A DNA stretch of 64,000 nucleotides, taken from contig OY747715.1 of assembly GCA_963556495.2 (NCBI GenBank), forward strand, positions 131,501-195,500. The letters run 5' to 3'. Source of the DNA: Valencia hispanica (lineage: Eukaryota > Chordata > Actinopteri > Cyprinodontiformes > Valenciidae). Of the stretch, positions 21,277 through 33,400 are shown one piece after another. The notes under the pieces were generated by a model that was given only the letters and a program-made list of their open reading frames with translations, made no database searches and had not been told where the DNA came from. Within the stretch, counting starts at the first letter, position 1. Every line of letters starts with the position of its first letter. The position numbers and the translations under genes are program-made.

Positions 21277-24200
21277 CTCTGGTTCTTCTTTGGTTCTTCT
21301 TTGGTTCTTCTCTAGTTCTTCTTTGGTTCTTCTCTGGTTCTTCTTTGGTTCTTCTTTGGTTCTTTGGTTCTTCTCTGGTTCTTCTTTGGTTCTTCTCTGG
21401 TCTTCTTTGGTTCTTCTCTGGTTCTTCTTTGGTTCTTCTTTGGTTCTTCTCTGGTTCTTCTCTGGTTCTTCTCTGGTTCTTCTTTGGTTCTTCTCTGGTT
21501 CTTCTTTGGTTCTTCTCTGGTTCTTCTCTGGTTCTTCTTTGGTTCTTCTTTGGTTCTTCTCTGGTTCTTCTTTGGTTCTTCTCTGGTTCTTCTCTGGTTC
21601 TTCTCTGGTTCTTCTTTGGTTCTTCTCTGGTTCTTCTCTGGTTCTTCTCTGGTTCTTCTTTGGTTCTTCTCTGGTCTTCTTTGGTTCTTCTCTGGTTCTT
21701 CTCTGGTTCTTCTTTGGTTCTTCTCTGGTTCTTCTCTGGTTCTTCTTTGGTTCTTCTCTTTGGTTCTTCTCTGGTTCTTCTCTGGTTCTTCTCTGGTTCT
21801 TCTCTGGTTCTTCTCTGGTTCTTCTCTGGTTCTTCTTTGGTTCTTCTTTGGTTCTTCTTTGGTTCTTCTTTGGTTCTTCTCTGGTTCTTCTTTGGTTCTT
21901 CTCTGGTCTTCTCTGGTTCTTCGTTGGTTCTTCTCTGGTTCTTCTTTGGTTCTTCTCTGGTCTTCTTTGATTCTTCTCTGGTTCTTCTCTGGTTCTTCTT
22001 TGGTTCTTCTCTGGTCTTCTTTGGTTCTTCTCTGGTTCTTCCCTGGTTCTTCTCTGGTTCTTCTTTGGTTCTTCTCTGGTCTTATTTGGTTCTTCTCTGG
22101 TTCTTCTCTGGTTCTTCTCTGGTTCTTCTCTGGTCTTCTTTGGTTCTTCTCTGGTTCTTCTCTGGTTCTTCTCTGGTTCTTCTCTGGTTCTTCTCTGGTT
22201 CTTCTCTGGTTCTTCTTTGGTTCTTCTCTGGTTCTTCTTTGGTTCTTCTCTGGTCTTCTTTGGTTCTTCTCTGGTCTTCTTTGGTTCTTCTCTGGTTCTT
22301 CTCTGGTTCTTCTCTGGTTCTTCTTTGGTTCTTCTCTGGTTCTTCTCTGGTTCTTCTCTGGTTCTTCTCTGGGTTCTTCTCTGGTTCTTCTCTGGTTCTT
22401 CTTTGGTTCTTCTCTGGTTCTTCTTTGGTTCTTCTCTGGTTCTTCTCTGGTTCTTCTCTGGTTCTTCTTTGGTTCTTCTTTGGTTCTTCTCTGGTTCTTC
22501 TTTGGTTCTTCTCTGGTTCTTCTCTGGTTCTTCTCTGGTTCTTCTCTGGTTCTTCTTTGGTTCTTCTCTGGTTCTTCTTTGGTTCTTCTCTGGTTCTTCT
22601 CTGGTTCTTCTTTGGTTCTTCTCTGGTTCTTCTTTGGTTCTTCTCTGGTCTTCTTTGGTTCTTCTCTGGTTCTTCTCTGGTTCTTCTTTGGTTCTTCTTT
22701 GGTTCTTCTTTGGTTCTTCTCTGGTTCTTCTCTGGTTCTTCTCTGGTTCTTCTTTGGTTCTTCTCTGGTTCTTCTCTGGTTCTTCTCTGGTTCTTCTCTG
22801 GTTCTTCTTTGGTTCTTCTCTGGTCTTCTTTGGTTCTTCTCTGGTTCTTCTCTGGTTCTTCTCTGGTTCTTCTTTGGTTCTTCTCTGGTCTTCTTTGGTT
22901 CTTCTCTGGTTCTTCTCTGGTTCTTCTCTGGTTCTTCTTTGGTTCTTCTCTGGTTCTTCTCTGGTTCTTCTCTGGTTCTTCTCTGGTTCTTCTCTGGTTC
23001 TGTTCTGGTTCTTCTCTGGTTCTACTCTGGTTCTACTCTGGTTCTACTCTGGTTCTACTCTGGTTCTTCTCTGGTTCTTCTCTGGTTCTTCTCTGGTCTT
23101 CTTTGGTTCTTCTCTGGTTCTTCTTTGGTTCTTCTTTGGTTCTTCTCTGGTTCTTCTCTGGTTCTTCTCTGGTTCTTCTCTGGTTCTTCTCTGGTTCTTC
23201 TCTGGTTCTTCTCTGGTTCTTCTTTGGTTCTTCTCTGGTTCTTCTCTGGTTCTTCTCTGGTTCTTCTTTGGTTCTTCTCTGGTTCTTCTTTGGTTCTTCT
23301 CTGGTTCTTCTCTGGTCTTCTTTGGTTCTTCTCTGGTTCTTCTTTGGTTCTTCTTTGGTTCTTCTTTGGTTCTTCTTTGGTTCTTCTCTGGTTCTTCTTT
23401 GGTTCTTCTCTGGTCTTCTTTGGATCTTCTCTGGTTCTTCTTTGGTTCTTCTTTGGTTCTTCCCTGGTTCTTCTCTGGTTCTTCTCTGGTTCTTCTCTGG
23501 TTCTTCTCTGGTTCTTCTTTGGTTCTTCTCTGGTCTTATTTGGTTCTTCTCTGGTTCTTCTCTGGTTCTTCTCTGGTTCTTCTCTGGTTCTTCCCTGGTT
23601 CTTCTCTGGTTCTTCACTGGTTCTTCTCTGGTTCTTCTCTGGTTCTTCTTTGGTTCTTCTCTGGTCTTATTTGGTTCTTCTCTGGTCCTTCTCTGGTCCT
23701 TCTCTGGATCTTCTCTGGTTCTTCCCTGGTTCTTCTCTGGTTCTTCTCTGGTTCTTCTCTGGTTCTTCTCTGGTCTTCTTTGGTTCTTCTCTGGTTCTTC
23801 TCTGGTTCTTCTCTGGTTCTTCTCTGGGTCTTCTTTGGTTCTTCTCTGGTCTTCTTTGGTTCTTCTTTGGTTCTTCTTTGGTTCTTCTTTGGTTCTTCTC
23901 TAGTTCTTCTTTGGTTCTTCTCTGGTTCTTCTCTGGTCTTCTCTGGTTCTTCTCTGGTCTTCTCTGGATCTTCTCTGGTCTTCTTTGGTTCTTCTCTGGT
24001 TCTTCTTTGGTTCTTCTTTGGTTCTTCTTTGGTTCTTCTCTGGTTCTTCTCTGGTTCTTCTCTGGTTCTTCTTTGGTTCTTCTCTGGTTCTTCTTTGGTT
24101 CTTCTCTGGTTCTTCTTTGGTTCTTCTCTGGTTCTTCTCTGGTTCTTCTTTGGTTCTTCTCTGGTTCTTCTTTGGTTCTTCTCTGGTTCTTCTCTGGTTC

Positions 24201-26860
24201 TTCTCTAGTTCTTCTCTGGTTCTTCTTTGATTCTTCTCTGGTTCTTCTCTGGTTCTTCTCTGGTTCTTCTTTGGTTCTTCTCTGGTCTTCTTTGGTTCTT
24301 CTCTGGTTCTTCTTTGGTTCTTCTTTGGTTCTTCTTTGGTTCTTCTTTGGTTCTTCTCTGGTTCTTCTTTGGTTCTTCTCTGGTCTTCTTTGGATCTTCT
24401 CTGGTTCTTCTTTGGTTCTTCTTTGGTTCTTCACTGGTTCTTCTCTGGTTCTTCTCTGGTTCTTCTTTGGTTCTTCTCTGGTCTTCTTTGGTTCTTCTCT
24501 GGTTCTTCTTTGGTTCTTCTCTGGTTCTTCTCTGGTTCTTCTCTGGTTCTTCTCTGGTTCTTCTCTGGTTCTTCTTTGGTTCTTCTCTGGTTCTTCTTTG
24601 GTTCTTCTCTGGTTCTTCTTTGGTTCTTCTCTGGTTCTTCTCTGGTTCTTCTCTGGTTCTTCTCTGGTTCTTCTCTGGTTCTTCTTTGGTTCTTCTCTAG
24701 TTCTTCTTTGGTTCTTCTCTGGTTCTTCTCTGGTCTTCTCTGGTTCTTCTCTGGTCTTCTTTGGTTCTTCTTTGGTTCTTCTTTGGTTCTTCTCTGGTCT
24801 TCTTTGGTTCTTCTTTGGTTCTTCTCTGGTCTTCTTTGGTTCTTCTCTGGTTCTTCTCTGGTTCTTCTCTGGTTCTTCTCTGGGTCTTCTTTGGTTCTTC
24901 TCTGGTCTTCTTTGGTTCTTCTTTGGTTCTTCTTTGGTTCTTCTTTGGTTCTTCTCTGGTTCTTCTTTGGTTCTTCTCTGGTCTTCTTTGGATCTTCTCT
25001 GGTTCTTCTTTGGTTCTTCTTTGGTTCTTCTCTGGTTCTTCTCTGGTTCTTCTTTGGTTCTTCTCTGGTTCTTCTCTGGTTCTTCTCTGGATCTTCTCTG
25101 GTCTTCTTTGGTTCTTCTCTGGTTCTTCTTTGGTTCTTCTTTTGTTCTTCTTTGGTTCTTCTCTGGTTCTTCTCTGGTTCTTCTCTGGTCTTCTTTGGTT
25201 CTTCTGTGGTTCTTCCCTGGTTCTTCTCTGGTTCTTCACTGGTTCTTCTCTGGTTCTTCTCTGGTTCTTCTTTGGTTCTTCTCTGGTCTTATTTGGTTCT
25301 TCTCTGGTTCTTCTCTGGTTCTTCTCTGGTTCTTCTCTGGTTCTTCTTTGGTTCTTCTCTGGTTCTTCTCTGGTTCTTCTCTGGTTCTTCTCTGGTCTTC
25401 TTTGGTTCTTCTCTGGTTCTTCTTTGGTTCTTCTTTGGTTCTTCTCTGGTTCTTCTCTGGTTCTTCTTTGGTTCTTCTCTGGTTCTTCTCTGGTCTTCTT
25501 TGGTTCTTCTTTGGTTCTTCTCTGGTCTTCTTTGGTTCTTCTTTGGTTCTTCTCTGGTCTTCTTTGGTTCTTCTTTGGTTCTTCTCTGGTCTTCTTTGGT
25601 TCTTCTCTGGTCTTCTTTGGTTCTTCTTTGGTTCTTCTCTGGTTCTTCCCTGGTCTTCTTTGGTTCTTCTCTTGTCTTCTTTGGTTTTTCTCTGGTTCTT
25701 CTTTGGTTCTTCTCTGGTCTTCTTTGGTTCTTCTCTGGTCTTCTTTGGTTCTTCTCTGGTTCTTCTCTGGTTCTTCTCTGGTTCTTCTTTGGTTCTTCTC
25801 TAGTTCTTCTCTGGTTCTTCTTTGGTTCTTTGGTTCTACTCTGGTTCTTCTCTGGTTCTTCTCTGGTTCTTCTTTTGTTCTTCTCTAGTTCTTATTTGGT
25901 TCTTCTCTGGTTCTTCTCTGGTTCTTCTTTTGTTCTTCTCTAGTTCTTCTTTGGTTCTTCTCTATGTCTTCTTTGGTTCTTCTCTAGTTCTTCTTTGGTT
26001 CTTCTCTGGTTCTTCTCTGGTTCTTCTTTGGTTCCTCTCTAGTTCTTCTCTGGTTATTTGGTTCTTCTCTGGTTCTTCTCTGGTCTTCTTTGGTTCTTCT
26101 CTGGTTCTTCTCTGGTCTTCTTTGGTTCTTCTTTGGTTCTTCTCTGGTCTTCTTTGGTTCTTCTTTGGTTCTTCTCTGGTCTTCTTTGGTTCTTCTCTGG
26201 TCTTCTTTGGTTCTTCTTTGGTTCTTCTCTGGTCTTCTTTGGTTTTTCTTTGGTTCTTCTTTGGTTCTTCTCTGGTCTTCTTTGGTTCTTCTCTGGTCTT
26301 CTTTGGTTCTTCTCTGGTTCTTCTTTGGTTCTTCTCTGGTTCTTCTCTGGTTCTTCTTTTGTTCTTCTCTGGTCTTCTTTGGTTCTTCTCTGGTCTTCTT
26401 TGGATCTTCTCTGGTTCTTCTCTGTTCTTCTTTGGTTCTTCTCTGGTCTTCTCTGGTTCTTTGGTTCTTCTCTAGTTCTTCTCTGTTTCTTCTTTGGTTC
26501 TTCTCTGGTTCTTCTCTGGTCTTCTTTGGTTCTTCTCTGGTCTTCTTTGGTTCTTCTCTGGTCTTCTTTGGTTCTTCTCTGGTTCTTCTTTGGTTCTTCT
26601 CTGGTTCTTCTTTGGTTCTTTTCTGGTTCTTTTCTTGTCTTCTCTGGTCTTCTTTGGTTCTTCTTTGGTTCTTCTTTGGTTCTTTTCTGGTTCTTCTCTT
26701 GTCTTCTCTGGTCTTATTTGGTTCTTCTCTGGTTCTTCTTTGGTTCTTCTCTGGTTCTTCTTTGGTTCTTCTCTGGTTCTTCTTTGGTTCTTCTCTGGTC
26801 TTCTTTGGTTCTTCTTTGGTTCCTCTCTGGTTCTTCTCTGGTTCTTCTCTGGTTCTGTGG
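21277..26860. repeat. 5.6 kb minisatellite array of an 11-bp unit
   Basis: About 500 tandem copies of TGGTTCTTCTC or TGGTTCTTCTT; the last base toggles between C and T from unit to unit. A recurrent 9-10 bp form (TGGTCTTCTT) lacks two bases. Rarer variants recur along the array: TTATTTGG near 22083, 23536, 23668, 25287 and 26715; TTCACTGG near 23613, 24431 and 25233; TCTACTCTGG clustered at 23020-23065. The plus strand is almost free of A, so the strands are strongly asymmetric. Because 11 is not a multiple of 3 and the unit has no stop, all plus frames and several minus frames stay open for hundreds of codons; none shows sign of being a gene. Confidence 0.97.
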
Positions 26861-27061
26861 TCTTTAAACCTCTGTTCCCCACCAGGACACCACGGCTGTG
26901 TGACGGAGAGCTGATAGGTCACACACCTTCATCTTCATCATCACTGTATGCTGTTACAGTTACTTTAGTTGATTTTTTTCTTTCTCCAAAATTAGTCTGA
27001 GACGGCAGGTAGGGAACATCATCAGGATGTGACCTCTGACCCCTGATCAATAACCCACAAC
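26861..27061. other. Spacer between the 11-bp array and the solo-LTR-like element
   Basis: Short unique-looking sequence; nothing recognised. Confidence 0.4.
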
Positions 27062-27672
27062 TGTCAGGGTCTTTGGATTTTGTGTGGCAAGTTTGAGTTT
27101 TTCCTTCCGCTTGGTTTTCTTCCCCTTTTTACCCCAAGGTGCCCTCTTGCTTTGTTTCTCCTGTTTGTGTCTCAAGTTAGTAGTTTTTCTTATTCAGTTT
27201 AATTATATTTTTGTATTCTGGCACTCCCTGGGTTCTGTAGTTGTTTTTCACCTTTGTCTATGTCCACCTCCACCTTTATCTCTTTATTTAATTCCTCCTT
27301 CTGTTCTCCAGTGTGTCCTTACGTTTCCCTTAGTTTCTTAAGAATCCTTTCTAGTTTCTTTAGAGTCTTCTGTCTCCTAGCCATTCTACCTTCTATCCCA
27401 GCTGCTAATCAGTTCCACCTGCTCCTTCCGTGTTCACTCTTCACTCTCCTCCTCAGTATATATTCGGTTCTCATTCAGTCACTATTCGCTGGTTCATCCG
27501 TCTTTCTTCCCCGCCTGGTCCCTGCCTTCCTTGTTGCCCGTCTGGTTCCTGTTTCCCCGTTTGCTGCCTTATATACCCTGCCTGAGTTCTGTAAGTTCCT
27601 GTTCCTTGTGTTCATTAAATCATTATTTGTACCTTGCTGCATTTGGGTCCTCTATAACCTCAAAACATGACG
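27062..27672 (+). mobile_element. Solo-LTR-like element, copy 2
   Basis: A 611-bp unit starting TGTCAGGGTC and ending CATGACG, flanked by the 5-bp direct repeat ACAAC at 27057-27061 and 27073 onward (27673-27677). A TATA-like TATATAT at 27457-27463 is followed by CATTCAGTCAC. An ATTAAA signal at 27614-27619 lies 50 bp from the end, the order expected for U3-R-U5. It shares blocks with the inverted copy at 13718-14495. Open frames inside have no family resemblance. Confidence 0.6.
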
Positions 27673-27816
27673 ACAACTGTTTCACTCATGCAGCACTTTA
27701 TTGAATTTCCATCTGTAAAGAATATTAAAACAACAATTTTCTGTTTGTATCATTTTCAACTCAAATAAATAAAAATATCCGCAAGGAAAAATCAAACTTT
27801 CAAAAAGTCCTTAGAC

Positions 27817-28195
27817 AACCAGTTCAGACCAGTTCAGACCAGTTACCACAGGTTTAACCATACCTACTTTAATCTAGTTCAGAGATGTTCAGACCCATTC
27901 AGAGCACCCTCAGTTGGATGAAACCAGTTCAGACCCAATAAACCTGGTAAAACCAGTTTAAACCAGTTCCTACCAGTTCTTAACTCATCAGGCACATATT
28001 AACACCAGGTTTACAGGTTCTGGCCCAATTTAACTTGGTGTAACCAGTTCCAAACAGTCAGAAACTCTGAGCAGGTTAAACCAGATTTAAACTAATTCAG
28101 ATTTTAAAACAACTTCAAACCAGTTCTTACTGGTACAGATACATTTAGGTCAGTTGTTTAAACCAGTTCAGACCAGTTAAAACTCCAGAGCTGTT
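27817..28195. repeat. Degenerate ACCAGTT-rich tandem repeat
   Basis: Repeated ACCAGTTCAGACC and AACCAGTT words at irregular 10-30 bp spacing suggest an old, decayed minisatellite. Confidence 0.6.
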
Positions 28196-29297
28196 TAAGT
28201 TTTACTTCAAACTTTTTTCAAGCTGCTCAGAACCCGTTTCAAATGTGAAAGCAGTCAAAGGAATTTGATTGAGTTTAAAACTCGGTGCAGACGGCTCCTC
28301 TGAAGGCGTTTCCTCTGCACTCGGCCTAATGTCCTTTTTATTGCTGCTCCTAAGTGTGTGTGCCATGGGGGGGTTGGGTCTGGGGGAGGGGGGTATAACT
28401 GTGATCATGTTTTTAAATATCTGGGGGAGGGTTGGGACTATGGTTTATGTGACGTCATTTTAATCTGTAAAGCACTTTGAGTTGCAATGTTTGTATGAAA
28501 AGCTCTTTATAAATAAAATTTGATTTATTGTTGGTGTCACTAGATAATCTACTCTTTTGCTAGAACAATTTTTAGGTGACATAAATCCGACCAAATATTA
28601 AAATTCAAATTCGGTCCTGTGGTCCGTTTTTCCATTTTGTATTTTTGATCTGAGACTAAAATTAAACATTTTAAATGTCATTTTCTGAATCCAATTTGAA
28701 ACCAAACACTTTCATCACTTTTTTAGTTTTCAATTTTCGGTTTTTGGCTGAAAATGGAAACAAATGTTTCACGGGTTCTTTTGAGTCGCTTTTATGAGCA
28801 TATTAGCCTATTTATTCTCTCTGGTGACCTAATGACCAAAGATGGGCAGCGGCCCCCACAGACCAGCCCCTATAGACCAGCCCTGGACGGCTGTTCTCTG
28901 GTCTTATTCTATCCATCATTTCTCGCCCTCCATGCTGAATATGACCCCACCCCCACAGAGACAGTGGGGCGAGCATAGGGGCGGAGTCTTACCTGTTGTT
29001 CATCTACCTGTCTGACTCTAATCCCTGAAGTCACACCTGAGGTTTTGGGGGCGGAGCCTCACTTGTTGGTCCACATGACAGGGTTCCAGACTGAAGATTG
29101 TGTTTTAAGGTCACCATGGTGATCGGCTTTGAAGGACCAAACTCTGAGTTGATTCACTGGTTGATTGATAAATCGATTGATCAGTTTCTGATTGGACGAC
29201 GCAAGACACTATAACCTGAACCTGGTAACCATGGAAACACAGCAATAAGATCAACACATTGATTTCTGTTCATAAATATAAACTCTTCATTTAAATA
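28196..29297. other. Intergenic, no gene; L2-like tail near 28460-28530
   Basis: The stretch TGTAAAGCACTTTGAGTTGC, through a TATAAATAAA-type end, at about 28465-28530 resembles the 3' tail of an L2/CR1-type retroelement. The rest shows no recognisable coding exon. Confidence 0.4.
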
Positions 29298-29360
29298 TTG
29301 ATTACTGATGTCCATGTCATCTATCGCCACATGCTCAGGCCCCGCCCACTGCATCAAAGC
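29298..29360 (-). repeat. 63-bp inverted repeat, left arm
   Basis: The reverse complement of this segment matches 30361-30423 at all but one of 63 positions (GCTTTGATGC against GCTCTGATGC at the outer end). The arms are about 1 kb apart. Each arm is open in one frame (CAGTGGGCGGGGCC to ATGGACATCAGTAATCAA), but no known protein is recognised. Confidence 0.9.
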
Positions 29361-30360
29361 CAATTGCTGTGCAGGATTCCCATCGTCAGCAGCTCTTCAG
29401 GGTCGTGCTGCAGAGAGACAGAAAGTCCTGTTTACAATGCGTCCACAGATCAATCAATTAGCTAATTAATTCAGTCTGAACCAGGTGTGTCACTTTTACC
29501 TGTGTTACCTGAAGGTAAAGCTGCTCTCTGTGCTAAGTAAGGCAGAAACTAATGGAGTTTTATACTGGGAACAGGATTCAAACCTGGGCTCAGGTAAGTT
29601 TTAACCAGTCAAACAATAAACTGCTGTATATTTGCTGCTTTGTCTCATTTAAATGTTTCGGATTAAAAAACTTTCTTAATATCAGACAAAGAAAGAGAAG
29701 CTGAATAAAAACTAAAAGCTGTTTTTAAATCATGATTTGATTCATTAGGGAAAAAAAGTCCGAAGCCACCTGGAGCTCTACTGGCTTGATTCCAGTGGTT
29801 GGTAAAGAGGTCAATCCGATAGATCACCTGAAAAGAACCGGTCCTGCAGTATGAAGTCAGCTAAAAGATCTCATGATGCAGTCCTGATCTAAACAACTTC
29901 AAGAACCACTAAATCTTACAGCTAAGCCTTCCATCCATCTTCCTCTGCAACCTTCAACACAGATCATCTGAAGCTGTTAGCTACATGTCAGAGTGGAGAT
30001 GTGGACTCAGTGGTAAAACCCAAAGGTTCCTATCAGTTTGTTGTCTTCAGCTCTGGTTCCTTCCTACAGTAAACTAACAGAACCAGGATCATTGTTCTCC
30101 ACCAAACAGTCAGTAGCTTCCATACCCAAGTTCTGCTACAAATCTTCCAGATCACATCATCCGTTCACAACATAGCAGCTGATATGTACATGCTAAATGC
30201 TAACGGCACACCGCCTTGGACTTTAGCAAATAGAACATCAACATACTCTCAGGAACCGGGTCATCAGTGTAGCTCAGCTTCCTCACAGTAAAGACATCAG
30301 GATGAAGTGATGAGGATGATGTGGACTTCCTTCCTCATTACCTTTCATGGGACATTTGAA
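29361..30360. other. 1 kb spacer between inverted-repeat arms
   Basis: No gene is recognised. It contains one isolated partial copy of the 50-bp satellite unit at 29793-29816. Confidence 0.5.
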
Positions 30361-30423
30361 GCTCTGATGCAGTGGGCGGGGCCTGAGCATGTGGCGATAG
30401 ATGACATGGACATCAGTAATCAA
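30361..30423 (+). repeat. 63-bp inverted repeat, right arm
   Basis: Partner of 29298-29360. It ends exactly at the first base of the 50-bp satellite array (30424). Confidence 0.9.
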
Positions 30424-33400
30424 GAGGTCCATCACACTCATCCTAATTATGATGAAGAGCAGTGGTTGGTAAAGAGGTCCATCACGCTCATCCTCATTAT
30501 GATGAAGAGCAGTGGTTGGTAAAGAGGTCCATCACGCTCATCCTCATTATGATGAAGAGCTGTGGTTGGTAAAGAGATCCATCACACTCATCCTCATTAT
30601 GATGAAGAGCAGTGGTTGGTAAAGAGGTCCATCACACTCATCCTCATTATGATGAAGAGCAGTGGTTGGTAAAGAGGTCCATCACACTCATCCTCATTAT
30701 GATGAAGAACAGTGGTTGGTAAAGAGGTCCATCACACTCATCCTCATTATGATGAAGAGCAGTGGTTGGTAAAGAGGTCCATCACACTCATCCTCATTAT
30801 GATGAAGAGCAATGGTTGGTAAAGAGATCCATCACACTCATCCTCATTATGATGAAGAGCAGTGGTTGGTAAAGAGGTCCATCACACTCATCCTCATTAT
30901 GATGAAGAGCAGTGGTTGGTAAAGAGGTCCATCACACTCATCCTCATTATGATGAAGAGCAGTGGTTGGTTAAGAGGTCCATCACACTCATCCTCATTAT
31001 GATGAAGAGCCGTGGTTGGTAAAGAGGTCAATCACACTCATCCTCATTATGATGAAGAGCCGTGGTTGGTAAAGAGGTCCATCACACTCATCCTCATTAT
31101 GATGAAGAGCCGTGGTTGGTAAAGAGGTCCATCACACTCATCCTCATTATGATGAAGAGCCGTGGTTGGTAAAGAGGTCCATCACACTCATCCTCATTAT
31201 GATGAAGAGCCGTGGTTGGTAAAGAGGTCCATCACACTCATCCTCATTATGATGAAGAGCAGTGGTTGGTAAAGAGGTCCATCACACTCATCCTCATTAT
31301 GATGAAGAGTAGTGGTTGGTGAAGAGGTCCATTACACTCATCCTCATTATGATGAAGAGCAGTGGTTTGTAATGAGGTCAATCACACTCATCCTCATTAT
31401 GATGAAGAGCAGTGGTTGGTAAAGAGGTCCATCACACTCATCCTCATTATGATGAAGAGCCGTGGTTGGTAAAGAGGTCCATCACACTCATCCTCATTAT
31501 GATGAAGAGCAGTGGTTGGTAAAGAGGTCCATCACAGTCATCCTCATTATGATGAAGAACTGTGGTTGGTAAAGAGGTCCATCACACTCATCCTCATTAT
31601 GATGAAGAGCCGTGGTTGGTAAAGAGGTCCATCATACTCATCAACATTATGATGAAGAGCCGTGGTTGGTAAAGAGGTCCATCACACTCATCCTCATTAT
31701 GATGAAGAGCCGTGGTTGGTAAAGAGGTCCATCACACTCATCCTCATTATGATGAAGAGCCGTGGTTGGTAAAGAGGTCCATCACACTCATCCTCATTAT
31801 GATGAAGAGCCGTGGTTGGTAAAGAGGTCCATCACGATCATCCTCATTATGATGAAGAGCAGTGGTTGGTAAAGAGGTCCATCACACTCATCCTCATTAT
31901 GATGAAGAGCCGTGGTTGGTAAAGAGGTCCATCACACTCATCCTCATTATGATGAAGAGCCGTGGTTGGTAAAGAGGTCCATCACACTCATCCTCATCCT
32001 CATTATGATGAAGAGCCATGATTGGTGAAGAGGTCCATCACACTCATCCTCATTATGATGAAGAGCCGTGGCTGTTTAAGAGGTCCATCACACTCATCCT
32101 CATTATGATGAAGAGCCGTGGCTGTTTAAGAGGTCCATCACACTCATCCTCATTATGATGAAGAGCTGTGGTTGGTGAAGAGGTCCATCACACTCATCCT
32201 CATCCTCATTATGATGAAGAGCCATGATTGGTGAAGAGGTCCATCACACTCATCCTCATTATGATGAAGAGCCATGATTGGTGAAGAGGTCCATCACACT
32301 CATCCTCATTATGATGAAGAGCAGTGGTTGGTAAAGAGGTCCATCACACTCATCCTCATTATGATGAAGAGCAGTGGTTGGCAAAGAGGTCCCTACACTC
32401 ATCCTCATTATGATGAAGAGCAGTGGTTGGTAAAGAGGTCAATCACACTCACACTCATCCTCATTACGATGAAGAGCAGTGGTTGGTAAAGAGGTCCATC
32501 ACACTCATCCTCATTATGATGAAGAGCAGTGGTTGGTAAAGAGGTCAATCACACTCACACTCATCCTCATTACGATGAAGAGCAGTGGTTGGTAAAGAGG
32601 TCCATCACACTCATCCTCATTATGATGAAGAGCATTGGTTGGTAAAGAGGTCCATCACACTCATCCTCATTATGATGAAGAGCAGTGGTTGGTAAAGAGG
32701 TCCCTACACTCATCCTCATTATGATGAAGAGCAGTGGTTGGTAAAGAGGTCAATCACACTCACACTCATCCTCATTATGATGAAGAGCAGTGGTTGGTAA
32801 AGAGGTCCATCACACTCACACTCATCCTCATTATGATGAAGAGCAGTGGTTGGTAAAGAGGTCCATCACACTCATCCTCATTATGATGAAGAGCATTGGT
32901 TGTTAAAGAGGTCCATCACACTCATCCTCATTATGATGAAGAGCAGTGGTTGGTAAAGAGGTCAATCACACTCATCCTCATTATGATGAAGAGCATTGGT
33001 TGGTAAAGAGGTCCATCACACTCATCCTCATTATGATGAAGAGCAGTGGTTGGTAAAGAGGTCCATCACACTCATCCTCATTATGATGAAGAGCATTGGT
33101 TGGTAAAGAGGTCAATCACACTCATCCTCATTATGATGAAGAGCTGTGGTTGGTGAAGAGGTCCATCACACTCATCCTCATTATGATGAAGAGCAGTGGT
33201 TGGTAAAGAGGTCAATCACACTCACACTCATCCTCATTATGATGAAGAGCAGTGGTTGGTAAAGAGGTCAATCACACTCACACTCATCCTCATTATGATG
33301 AAGAGCAGTGGTTGGTAAAGAGGTCCATCACACTCATCCTCATTATGATGAAGAGCATTGGTTGGTAAAGAGGTCCATCACACTCATCCTCATTATGATG

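Noticed and set aside
21252..26914. Giant Leu/Phe/Trp-rich and Glu/Lys/Arg-rich proteins
   Set aside because: Frames are open simultaneously in several phases and both strands because the 11-bp unit has no stop codon.
29181..29363. 60-codon frame covering the left inverted-repeat arm as a gene
   Set aside because: No recognisable domain; the same residues appear in the right arm, where they run into satellite, so the shared peptide reflects the DNA inverted repeat.
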